Source: Styela clava (taxonomy: Eukaryota; Chordata; Ascidiacea; Stolidobranchia; Styelidae). From it: a stretch of DNA of 64,000 nt. The position numbers and the translations under genes were made by a program. The notes beneath the pieces are model-generated. The model had not been told where the DNA came from and made no database searches. It worked only from the letters and a program-made list of their open reading frames with translations. The stretch spans positions 18,257,703 through 18,321,702 of the forward strand of contig NC_135256.1 of the NCBI RefSeq assembly GCF_964204865.1. The letters run 5' to 3'. Shown here one piece after another: positions 9,865-21,082 of this stretch. The stretch's first letter is position 1. Every line of letters starts with the position of its first letter.

Positions 9865-12800
9865 TCAGTTCAGTGTCCCATACCCACCACGGTGAGGAAG
9901 GGGTGGCCTAGAACTGATGTCTATTGGCTGATCATCAGCCGGCTCAGCATAAATAGCTTGAGTTTCTGGTAAACTTTGGCGCCTTGAATCATCCGATACA
10001 GTAGGAACACGGCTTGTTGAAGCGTAGTCCACTACATTGTTCATTGACTGTGTGCGCTGTCGTTGTTGGATGTTGTCTCCGCCGAAAGCAACAGTATCGC
10101 TGTCGCCCTTCTTCAAGTTGAAAAAGGTCAGTCGTTTCTCCATCGATTCAATTAGTGGCATACTGGGGTTTCTAGGAGAAATATTTAAACCATAAAACAC
10201 CAGAAAATCATAATTTTGAGCGATTTCTATATTTAGTTATAAACTATTCTAATCTAGGGTACGATTTATCGTTAGGCAAGGTTACTGAAGCATAGGAGCC
10301 TCAATCTTTCGGGGCCTCGACATTCAATTTCAAACTATACTCCATTATTCCTTTTCATTTGTAATGGCTCGTTCCTAAATAAAACAGGTTCAAAGTTTAA
10401 TAAAACTGATATTTGTTAAAAAAAATTTTTAATCAAGTTGAGAATTCCGATTATTCATCGTGAAAAAGGGTACAACATTAGATGCGTTCGAACAAATGAA
10501 TTTGTCTAAATTAAAAAAAGAAACTATTCCTTTAATCTTGAATAAAAAAATATAGTTTAAAATGATTGGACAGATTTTACAGTAACAATGCCTTTACTTT
10601 TAAAAAAATTAGAGTCGGGTCGAGTCACCAAAGTCACAAATCGAGTCTTAGCGACAGTAGTTTCGGGGACAGCGAAATGTATATATATATTACACTGGTG
10701 ATACACTTACTTGCAGTATCTGTATCCGATAGCAGCCACAAGCACAATGATAAGAACTACGACAACTGGAATCAGTAGATAAGCCAACTCCATCTTGGCG
10801 TTTCGCTGTTTTACTGGTTCGTTCATTTCTTCATCTGTAGCGTTTTTTACAATAAGAAATTTTTTTTTGTTTTCGATAGAATTATAGAGTGCAACTGACT
10901 AAATACATTCTATCTTGTGAATTCGTTACATGGAGATTTACTATCTCACAGCAATGCAATGATACACAGTTGAGTATCTCTCGGTATTTCAGTGGTCATA
11001 GGAAAAATAATTTTTATAGATCATATTTATATGCCCTTCGCTCTGTAAGACAGCCCTGCCCGGTACAGAACTACAACAGTTTGAAACAACCGGAATCTTT
11101 CCGCTTATAGGCATTGGCCAACCAATATATAACATCCTGGGCGAGGTGGTGAGATTCGAACCCAATATTTTAATTCGCGATGCGTTTCTAAACTTAACGC
11201 TTCTCTTTACTTTTGAGCAAGGGCACGTAATCAGATATTTTCAAGGGTAATCTTCAAATGATTTCAATTAATAAAATTCAATGTTATGGTATTTTTACTA
11301 ATATAACATTCCCAACGTTTTGGTGTTAAATGTAGCAACACATATATAAATAAAACATTGTATGTTTGTTCATAAATACATATTCATACAGAGATTCACT
11401 TTTAAGTAGGTAACCATACAACTTATATACAAATATACAAATATTCGAATTTTACCTTTCTGCGTTGTATTCTTTACTTTGGTTTTCGTCGTTGGGTTTA
11501 CAGTAAATACCTTTGGCTTGGTTACTGCAAAAATACCACAGTGAATACATAACGAAACATTACATAGACGTGTATGAATCGAAGATAAAAACATATATAA
11601 TCCATGGCTAATTTTTACCAATAAATGGAGTGTACACTCAATAGATAATTTTAGATACTCACCTGGTATGCTTGTTGTTGGTGTTGCTGTTGTAGTGTTC
11701 GGTTTGTTTGGTTTGGTACTGCTACCATTCACGTTTGCTGTAGTTTCATTGATACCAGTCTTGTCTTCTGTAATGCAAATATAGGTATAAGATATTTACG
11801 ATGTATGCTTTGATTTTAAGTTGTGAGAGTGTTTCTTGGCCATTTAAATTTCAAGTTAACTGCTAATTGCTGGAATCTAAGCTGTAGAAATATAACTTCG
11901 ATCTTCTTAAATCGAGAGTGTCTTTATTTTCCGGGAGATTCTTTGCTTGGAACAAAGATTCAAATAAAATCTGTTTCAGATTGAACAACTTTGAATTGTC
12001 AGAATTTAATAAGAACGTTTACAATGGCGTGCCGGGGGTACAGCCCCCAGCTTTCACAGTTATGACGTCATAATATCTGTATTGTGGCGTAAAGTTTTTG
12101 TCGTGACGTCACCCGATTGGAATGTCTATTATAAAGCGTGTTTAATAGTATTTCAAACCATCGCTGAACGAATATCTAACCAAGCAAGTATGGATATGTA
12201 GACTTGATTCAAACAAGACGAAGAGAGAATTATTTTTTATGCAAACTACATACTGAACTACAAAAAATACTGAAACTTGATACATGAAACTTAAGTAAAG
12301 CCAATCACCTTCATCTACCCCTTCATCTTTGTTTGGATCCAAACACGCTGGTTCTCCTTTCCATTTACCGTTTACACCACACGTAAAATGATTAGTTAAC
12401 ATCACCTTCTTTCCATTAGTGCACGTGACATTAACACGTGATCCAAGTAAATTGTCACATGTCATTGAATCAATTTTGACGTCATCGAACGATTTCGCAT
12501 AACTTTGTGCCGATGGACATCTCACAACTAAAATGGGTCAAAAAGTCATACTGTTATTTCGTGATTAGCCCAAAGGGCTTTTCATGCATCTGACAATATC
12601 ACGTGCATTGAAAATACGTATTTGGGTTGATTTTCAAGCGCCATTTCGAATTTTGGCTCTGAAAAATGCTCCTTATAAGTTATCAATGTTATCCAAGAGA
12701 CCACTATGTCTTGAAATAACTAAATAATTTCAATTTGATTTATGTTCTTTCAAAATTTTTCTACCTGGATCAGGTTATGAACATGTTACTTGAATACAAG

Positions 12801-15800
12801 ACCATTAAACTTTGATGCCAGCGTACTAACTAATGGTAATACAAATTAAACTAACTTATTTTCCAATTTAAAAAAAATACAATTGTACCTTTGATAGTGA
12901 TGGAGAAATGGCATTTGTCCGTGTTTCCTGCTGCATCAGTAGCAATGTAGATATGTTCATATCTTCCTTCTTCCAACTTTATTGGAGGTAGATTTTTTGG
13001 GGATTTTGATAATGCAACTCGACCCGAATTATCACTAGCAACAGGTACCTTTAATTAAAATAACTTTTCGTATAAACAGTCTATTGTAACGATAAAAAAC
13101 TAATTGACAGATGCCAGTCTTTCATGCATATTAGTTAGACTCGGATGATATTACAAAATAACAGCTAACAGCGATTAACTTGGAATGAAAATGAGCAACC
13201 ACACGTAGAAATTTTACTGATTGTTTATCAATCAATATTCCCGAGATTATCGAATGCTGTAAACCTTGTTCCGGGATTCCAATTGCCATACTTATTTGAT
13301 GTTAATGTATTTCCTACTCACCGTATAGTTCACGAGTACTTTCGTCTGACATGGTGCTGCGGTGAAAATCATGTTCTCGGGGCATGTTTTTCCAAATGTT
13401 GGTGGTTGGGTGTCAGCAACACCCTTTTGTGGTTCGTCACATGTTCCATTATGCTGAGTTCCACAAACACAAACTCTGGTTACTTTAACATTTGATGATT
13501 CGTTTGATGAATCTGATGGAGACTTCGGCACAGGAAGACAAAGTCCTGTACAGTTGCCATTGTTGACCCGACAAGGGTGATGTACTGGAAAAGGATATAA
13601 GCACGGATCAAAATATGTATGCCAATTAGAGATAACTTCGTGCAAATGCGAATCTGATATTGTCGAATATTGATCGATACCGACATTATACTTTGACCAA
13701 ATATTATTTATGACGCACAAGATACAAGCCATTTATTAAACATCATTAAAACTTTAAATAATGACGTATGCATGACGTAACAGATATCAATGACGACATT
13801 TATCAAACAATCAAACTTTTTAATAAGTCCGGTACGATGTTCGTGAATTTACTGCATTTTTTTTAGTTTGTATTTTAAAATATCGGCAATCGAATAGTTT
13901 TGGATACATACCAATGCCGATATTGTCAAATTTAACAGATAATATTTTCGGCATATCAAAATATTGATACATACATTTCTCCATATCGTTAATGCTTCTT
14001 GTTTCAATAAAATTATGAATGTCACATAATTTGCTGAAAATCTTCGGCCCAAAAGGTTCTCCCTTGTCTTGTGGTGATGCTTTTTTCACTCGCATGACAG
14101 AATGATCATTCCAATCAGTCCAATATACGTAATCTGCAAAAAAAAATGTGTGAAGTTAATAAAGTACCAGCAAATAAATTATCTTTACGTCAAACGCCAT
14201 GGGTGCATCTAGTGTTATGCCGGTAGACGACTCTAGTATGCTTGAAATCATAGGCTTTGTACCGGTACCGTTAAATGCGCTCGAATACCGGTACCGGTGA
14301 ATGTGCTCGACACTCGCGAAATAAGTGATGGGAAACACACATACTAATGCGCATTTTTAAAAGTAGTAGAATTTTGTGTACAGCATTGGGCCAACGCAAC
14401 TCAGAGGACATACCTAGTCAATGGTATTTCAATACAGTGGTTCCTGATCTTTCTACACCGGACAGAGGAAAATTAACAAAACGAAAAAACTGTTTTTTTG
14501 CATCGATTGTGTGTCTAATACAAATAATCATAAAAAGTTCAGCCAACGAACTGTTGTGCAAAGATGCCGTTTTACAAATTTGTTCAAATGATACGCGAGC
14601 CATGTGATTTCATTTGCTTATTTTAACTTCTGGGACTGGAAGCTGGTTAGAGATACAGAAATCAACTACAATATTCAATGATTAGGCATGATACATATGT
14701 AGCAGGGCTTCCAAACTGGAAATTCCGATAATTTGTGGGGTCGGTCACAATTCTGTTGCCCTTCTATTTTGCAACGAATTATTGATTTTTATTGAGCCGT
14801 GTTACCTTCGGCAGCCAAGATTGGGAAACGCTGTTTCAAGAGACACTTTCATAGTCGATTATTGAAAATTGTAAAGTGCCTATTTGATGGATAAGCGAGG
14901 GGCAGGTTTTGCCCTATCAACAACAACAACACGATCCACCTACACAACAGCACTTTCTCAAAATTATTTATAACTCTCCTTTGTGCCTAATGATAATTTT
15001 TATACTGAATATTTCCAACGGCATATTACCTTTATCCACTGTAATTCCAAACATATGAACACTCCTAAAACTCTTGAAAACTCTTTTGTTTTTGCCATCG
15101 TGATCTGACACGTAAATTTTGTCTCTGTGTGCATCTACCCAATACAATTGTTTCTCTGAAAAACAATATAAAACACATTAAATATAATATTAAATTCAGT
15201 GTAACAACATTATAGTCTGTGACCATTTCGAGTTGCACAACCTTGGTGATCAACTGCTATTCCATTCGGCCAGTTCACTTCCGTCGTAACTATTTTCTGT
15301 CGGTTTTTGCCATCCATTGTTGCCATTTCTATTGTTTTTGTCATCCAATCAGACCACCACATCAAACCAAGGAATGGATCGATAGCCAGAGCACGGGGCG
15401 ATCTGATCCCAGTCGAGAGCAGCGTCTTCCGATGTGTTCCGTCTACCCTGATTACGTTAATAGTTCCGGTACCTACAGTCAAAAAAAACAACAAAGCATT
15501 GGATGTGAAAGCACTTAAAAGGTTTTTATATCGCATAGTTTTTGTTAACCTTCATCTACGACGTCATTGGTGAAATGAAATGATTAAAAATTGTAATGCC
15601 ATTATTTGCTTACGAAAAAATGGGAACCACCGCAATGTCAACAAAATTCCAGTCGAAATTCAACTGAATGTCATAAAGAATTGAACTGAATGTCATACGA
15701 AGGTGTGCTCAACAAAATCAAGGATGAAATGTCGGGCTTATAGGAGGAAATTCTTCACTCTCAAATAGTAAGAATTTATTATAAGTTAGTCCCTTAATTG

Positions 15801-18800
15801 AGTAGAAAATCTTTTTTTCACAATAACAACAGGTATCCCAAGAACCCAAACCTTCAACAATTTTGCAAAACATTCTACACTTCCACTTCGTGTCTATAAA
15901 TACAAGGAATCCCAATTTTTCAATATATCGGAATCAATTGAAAAAGTTCAATTTTAAAGTTATAAACGTACGGCACCATTCTACTCACCTTCGTCCGTCC
16001 AGTACAGGTTACCCGACATCTTATCAAGCGACAAACCTGTTGGTTGCCGAACGTTTGCTTTCGCTAGAACCTTAAATTCTGTTCCGTCCCATTTCGCTGA
16101 ATTCACTGATTTCATTCCAACATCAGTCCAATAGACCTACAACGAATATAGTTAGTATTAGACACAATATTTTTAATATTAGACACAATATAAATCAGAG
16201 ATCACCATGTCAACAATTTGTAGCAATTTACCATTTTTGTTTCTGGATCGAACTCAACTTGCACTGGAACTCGAACACCTGGCAGTTTCAGCCTTGTATA
16301 TTGTGACCCATCGGCTGATATTTGAAAGATCCAGTGCATATCAGCATCGACGGCAACGAAAAAGTCTTTTTCAATGAGAACTGTAAACAGAGATCAAATT
16401 TATAATTCCGTTTTAACTTTAATATATCAGTAACAGACGACGCGATTTTCATCGAAACATTTCCTCGTCAACATGCCACATTAACTTTGATGAAATTGCT
16501 TCAACACTGCACGAAATAGAAATGCGAAAAACGCGGATTGGTAAGATAAATAGATTGCTGATATTTACTGCCATCGAATCAAAGTCCAGGAGCTATTTAA
16601 TTGAAGTAAGTGCCATGCCCGGGATAAAATATTTAATATTTTGATTCTTTTTGATGTGTTGTAATATTTTATCGTGAGAAAATATCATTTTGAATATTTT
16701 TTTGCTTTGAATCGCTGCAACAAACAATACTTTAGACCGACTCTTCAATTTTGTTGTGGAAATATATAGTTAGAAAATAAAAATAACTCATAAGAAATGT
16801 GAAAAACGAGGTAATTTGGACATCAGATTTAATATCCTATCATCCAAATATTGAAAAAAAAATATATATACAAAATCGTTTAGTGAAACCAAAAAAAAAA
16901 AACGGAAAACATTTGGAATATGGAGATATTATGTGATCCAAAAGGTTTTATTAACAAATGGATCCAATGATAAACACGCACAAAAAGATTTCTATTACGC
17001 AAATCGATTTTATGAAGAACTAATACAGTTACCTGAAATACAGCTCTTCCCGTCAGGTGCAAGATCTAATCCCAATGAGCATCCGCATGTACTGACATTG
17101 CCAGGTGGTTGAGGAAAACAAAGTTCTTCGCATCCACCGTTCTTTATATCACAGGGACCTTGGAAAATTATTGTATGTTTGAAGTAAATAAGCCACAAAA
17201 ACTATTATATAAATCAGTAATTCGCTAGGTAGCACTTTAATGAATAAGCATAACTAGTGGGCATAAAAAGCTAGTTTGTGGCTATAATGCGGACATCGTA
17301 TTCGAGGTGGAAACATACGTGAACAACAACAAGATTGCCTTCAATTTACCACCATATATTCTACTAAGAACACAATTCGTTTTATGTAGAGTTGTTCAGA
17401 ACGAGTTTATTATTTCCAAAAGTGAATACTTCGTGGCGATGAAGATCTGAAACTTGAAATCTATTGTTGTTAAGAACGTGCTTGAAAACATAGGCTTTGT
17501 ACCGGTACCGTTAAATGCGCTCGAATACCGGTACCGGTGAATGTGCTCGACACTTGCTCGCGAAATAGGTGATAGAGAACTCAGTGTTCTTACGTGGTAA
17601 ATAGCCGGTATGGAAAAAGCAATTTCAAGGTAAGCGCAAGGTGAATTTATAGAAATGAGTCAACTTTTCCTTATTTTCGTCGAACCGTTAACAAAGAATT
17701 ATACCTGAGTATTCGGGCTGACTGTTTCCTCCTACGACAGCAACGTCGTGAGGTGATGAAACTGGTAATTTGTTTTCTACTCCTCCGTTCTCCTTGTTGA
17801 TGGTAACTATTTGGTTTTGACCTTTGTCTGCTATGTAAACCGATTTCTGCAAAAATATGCACTTTCAAACGCTATATAAAAAATGAATGATAAAAAGATT
17901 TGAAAATATTTTATGTATGTTTAGAACGGATTTTATAGAATTCTAAACGAAGTTGTACCCGAGATTATAAAATCTTCTTTGTGACAATATTATATTTTCG
18001 ATTCGCTCCATTCTCTAGGTTGATGTTATTATCACAGTAGAACGGATGTTTTCAACTACACATCTCAATTGGAGCAGAATCCAAACTTGGAATCAGAGAA
18101 TCTTTTGCAGCGTATATATTACAAACCAGGCGATGGTTGCAAAATTTCCGAAAGGTTGTGTAAGATTTCATTTATATAACATTTTGAACACAAGCAAATG
18201 TACAGAGAACTAGATGAATAGACGTTCGATTTGAAAACGAGCTGCAAATTGTCCCAGATTTTTTATTTATCCCCTTCCTAATTTCCTTACCCAAAGTTTA
18301 GTTAATGAACTCAGTTGTCGCAAATACCCTGCCATCTGCGCATTCCTAAGAGACTTTACTGAATGCGTGTGAGGACTGAGAAGTAGGAATGAATTAAACT
18401 GATGCAGCGATTCTAACACATGCTATCAATGCTGCACTCGCTGATTAGCTTCGTTTTAACTTGATATTAACTACGACACGGGCAAAATACGGCCCGCGGG
18501 CCGAATCCGTCCCGTTGGGTAATTCAATCTGATCCGCCTGCCACAACCAAACTAAAACCCAATTTTGATTGTTTAGCTAAAAGATAAATCAAGGAACTTG
18601 CTGAGATTGCGAATAAATTTTTTTTTGCACGAGACTTATTGTTTTCCACTTTTGCTTTTGTAACACTGTAAATATTGTTCATAAAATGTAACCTTTTATG
18701 TCACACTTACATGGCCCGCCAGTGTAGGTGGGCAAAATTTTTGGCCTCTGGTTTAAAATCCTTGCCCACCTCTGTATTAACTTGATTGAGTAAATAAATC

Positions 18801-21082
18801 TGAATTGAGATCGAATACATGCATACATAGTAATTATCTTCAAAGAGTTATAGGCTACCTTACCCTAAATACAGCTAACCCAGATATCTGCGAATTCTTG
18901 TCAGTATAAACGAGATTTGCAGATTCTTTACCATCCACGTCAATTGACCAAACTGCATTGTCTGTAGAATCAACCCAATACAACCTAAAATATACATAGA
19001 TACATGTTCATCATCTTTTAAATAGGAACAATTAAAGTTGGTAATGTTTCACATTTTCATATTTACGTTACCGAAATACCATCAGTTCTGCAAATATGAT
19101 CCATTTTCAATGCTATGATGATATATTTTTTATATATCGGAGTGTATCTCGATACATTAGTAATCGATTTCTTTATCACAATAATTTATTTTAATAATAT
19201 ACATACCTATCTGTTTCGTAATCAATTGATAATGCTGTTTGTCGACCGAACGAAGTGTGAATTAGTTTTGGATCCGATCCTGACATCGTAGATCTCATTA
19301 TTACACCTGAATTTGCATCTTGTTGGTTTGCTTGACTCCAAAATAGATACCTGGATTCGCCAAACATTGTTTTGATAAAATGATGTTGGGTGACGAAATA
19401 CAATAAAAAAACAAGTAATCTCAAAAATAAGCTGGAATGGACTTTGATGAAACTGTAGCCATGATGATTTGCTAACGAAGCTCTCTATGTGATCTCCGTC
19501 TTCCAATGCTATAGTGAAACCAGGGCTGGGAAGCCGGAGCCTGGAGTCACGCACCCATGGCGTTGTGTTGGAGCTAGAGCCAAGCTTACGATATTTGATG
19601 GAGATGGAGCAGGAGTTATCAGAAATTTTAGCGGTTCCCGCTCTTAACCATATAATTATTTATTCACATATATAATTTGCTTTTATTTCAATTTTTAATT
19701 TTAAGTTTAAAGCTTTAAGGTAAATTTTTCAGCGATCACACCGAAAAAAAAAACGGTACTGGTACTGGAACCGGAGTACAGCTCGGAGGTAAAAACTGGA
19801 TCTCCGGAGCCGGAGAGGCAGCAATATTTTGAATTTACTGTGGCTTCGGAACCGGGGACATTGTGCTTTAAAGTTTAAACCAGTTTCCTAACATTGAGTA
19901 TAAACATTCAATAACTAGATATATTTATTTGAAAATACAATACAAAATTTGACGTACGCCCATGCCATCAAATACAGCTTAATTTCGATCGAAGTAGTCT
20001 AATAATCAAAACCAATACTATGTCAATAATTACCCCTTCATGGGATGAATCGCAATTCCTCTTGGATTAACAACGTTTGTAACAATAGGCGTCATTATGA
20101 CCAAGTTAAATTTGGCCGCCACTATCCAACGCAATTCTTCATCTGTCCAGTAAATATTTCCACTTGACCAGTCCACGGCAACTCCTCCAACTATAAGATG
20201 AAAAAAGATGTTACAAACTTCATAAAACTGATATTTCACCAACAGACTATCTAACGTGATTTTAACCTTTGCGCGATACTCCTCCATGGTGTCGTACAAT
20301 ACTTTTTCGGTGTAAACTGAACGTTACAATGTTACCCCTCCCGATATCAACTGCTGTGACTTCTTGTGTTGCATCATTGCTGATAACAATATCGAAAAAT
20401 TTGTTTAATAAGAGGAATAATAACTTAAAGTACAGAAGTATTTAATATTACTTAACGTAGCCTACTTTGCCAAAGCAGCCAAGTAATGTGGATATCGAAG
20501 TGAAGCTATTTTGCTGGTTAGTACACGCCCCAATGATTTTTGCTGATTTTCAGGGAGAGCTGGACAGGTATAAACTCCTGTTGATCTTTGTTTTGCGTTT
20601 GCTGATGTCCATACCAAATAAGGAACGTTGGCGATTTTTTGTGCTGTAAGATAGAATACCAAATTACAAATGTCTGTTCGGCAATTTCAAGCACATCGTA
20701 ACATTCTTGGTTAAAAATTTAAGCATTTGGTCTACAAGTCGGTTGAAGTTAAGTGTTATTCCACAAGCCCAAAATATTACAAATAATTGGAGCAAAATAA
20801 TGTTAGAATATAAGCGCTTCCAGCTCAATTGTTTTAAAAATATGTTTTGAAACAAATTGAATTAAAATATCGGACCAACTATTTGTTCCTTTCGTCAAAT
20901 ACATCACGTTACAAGCAATTAATATAAAATCGAGCGATCCAAACATCATATCGAAATTATGCGATAATCTGCACCTTTGGGATTAAATTCAGATTAACTT
21001 TTCAATAAATCTACTTACCCAGTAAAATATCGATTGTCGACAACGTGCATAAGAGTGCGGTCAACCAAGACTGACGTAGCAT
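9865..21082 (-). CDS. Type I receptor: two YWTD propeller-EGF units, HYR, CCP, TM, cytoplasmic tail
   Basis: Twenty exons on the minus strand give 1055 aa: 21082-21019, 20643-20466, 20379-20267, 20190-20034, 19350-19207, 18984-18864, 17846-17705, 17158-17033, 16380-16232, 16136-15989, 15472-15242, 15155-15030, 14133-13912, 13584-13322, 13048-12889, 12527-12309, 11767-11663, 11524-11456, 10834-10711 and 10171-9865. All phases match. Order: signal peptide 1-21; propeller 1 about 22-306 (NIYWTDEE, LYWVDSTDN); EGF 307-348; propeller 2 about 349-641 (VYWTDVG, LYWTDEG, WWSDWM, LYWVDAH, VYWTDWN); EGF about 642-690; HYR about 697-781 (ATDAAGNTDKC); CCP about 783-848; Thr-rich linker; TM about 929-951; 104-residue tail. 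The YWTD-EGF units are those of the LDL-receptor-related family, but no LDLa repeats are present and the CCP and HYR are unusual. The tail has PPLPHR and a final YGTL. No direct orthologue is recognised; the ligand is unknown. Confidence 0.9.
11120..11235 (-). repeat. Possible tRNA-derived SINE fragment in a receptor intron
   Basis: The minus strand carries GGGTTCGAATCTC at 11163-11151, a near-consensus pol III B box, preceded by GCGTT...AACGC, which could be an anticodon-like stem. A convincing acceptor stem and D arm are missing, so it is not called as a tRNA gene. Confidence 0.25.
14240..14331. repeat. Palindromic ACCGGTACCGGT repeat, copy 1 (receptor intron)
   Basis: About 90 bp that is almost identical to 17480-17573. 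It contains GTACCGGTACCG and TACCGGTACCGGTG, both near-palindromes, followed by GTGCTCGACACTCGCGAAAT. The two copies lie in different introns of the same gene. A diverged relative of the final part is near 24787-24835. Confidence 0.6.
17480..17573. repeat. Palindromic ACCGGTACCGGT repeat, copy 2 (receptor intron)
   Basis: Same family and orientation as 14240-14331. It differs by a few substitutions and a 4-bp insertion (CACTTGCTCGCG instead of CACTCGCG). It has no coding capacity. Type unknown: part of a MITE or SINE is possible. Confidence 0.6.
18473..18774. mobile_element. Non-autonomous hAT element (302 bp) in a receptor intron
   Basis: A perfect 8-bp duplication TATTAACT flanks the element (18465-18472 and 18775-18782). 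The ends are ACGACACGGGCAA on the left and, on the opposite strand, CAGAGGTGGGCAA on the right: diverged inverted repeats sharing GGGCAA. Inside is TACGGCCCGCGGGCCGAA, a block often seen near hAT ends. It encodes nothing and lies in the intron between exons 6 and 7 of the YWTD receptor. Confidence 0.75.
19521..19862. repeat. GGAGCC-rich transposon-like repeat, truncated
   Basis: It starts CAGGGCTGGGAAGCCGGAGC, a hAT-like terminus, and continues with many GGAGCC, CTCCGG and GGTACTGG units. I cannot find a matching inverted end or a target duplication, so it is probably truncated. It lies in the intron between exons 4 and 5 of the YWTD receptor. Confidence 0.45.

Noticed and set aside
9865..21082. 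Naming the YWTD receptor LRP5, LRP6 or LRP4
   Set aside because: It has only two propellers, no LDLa repeats, no PPPSPxS or NPxY in the tail, and extra HYR and CCP domains.
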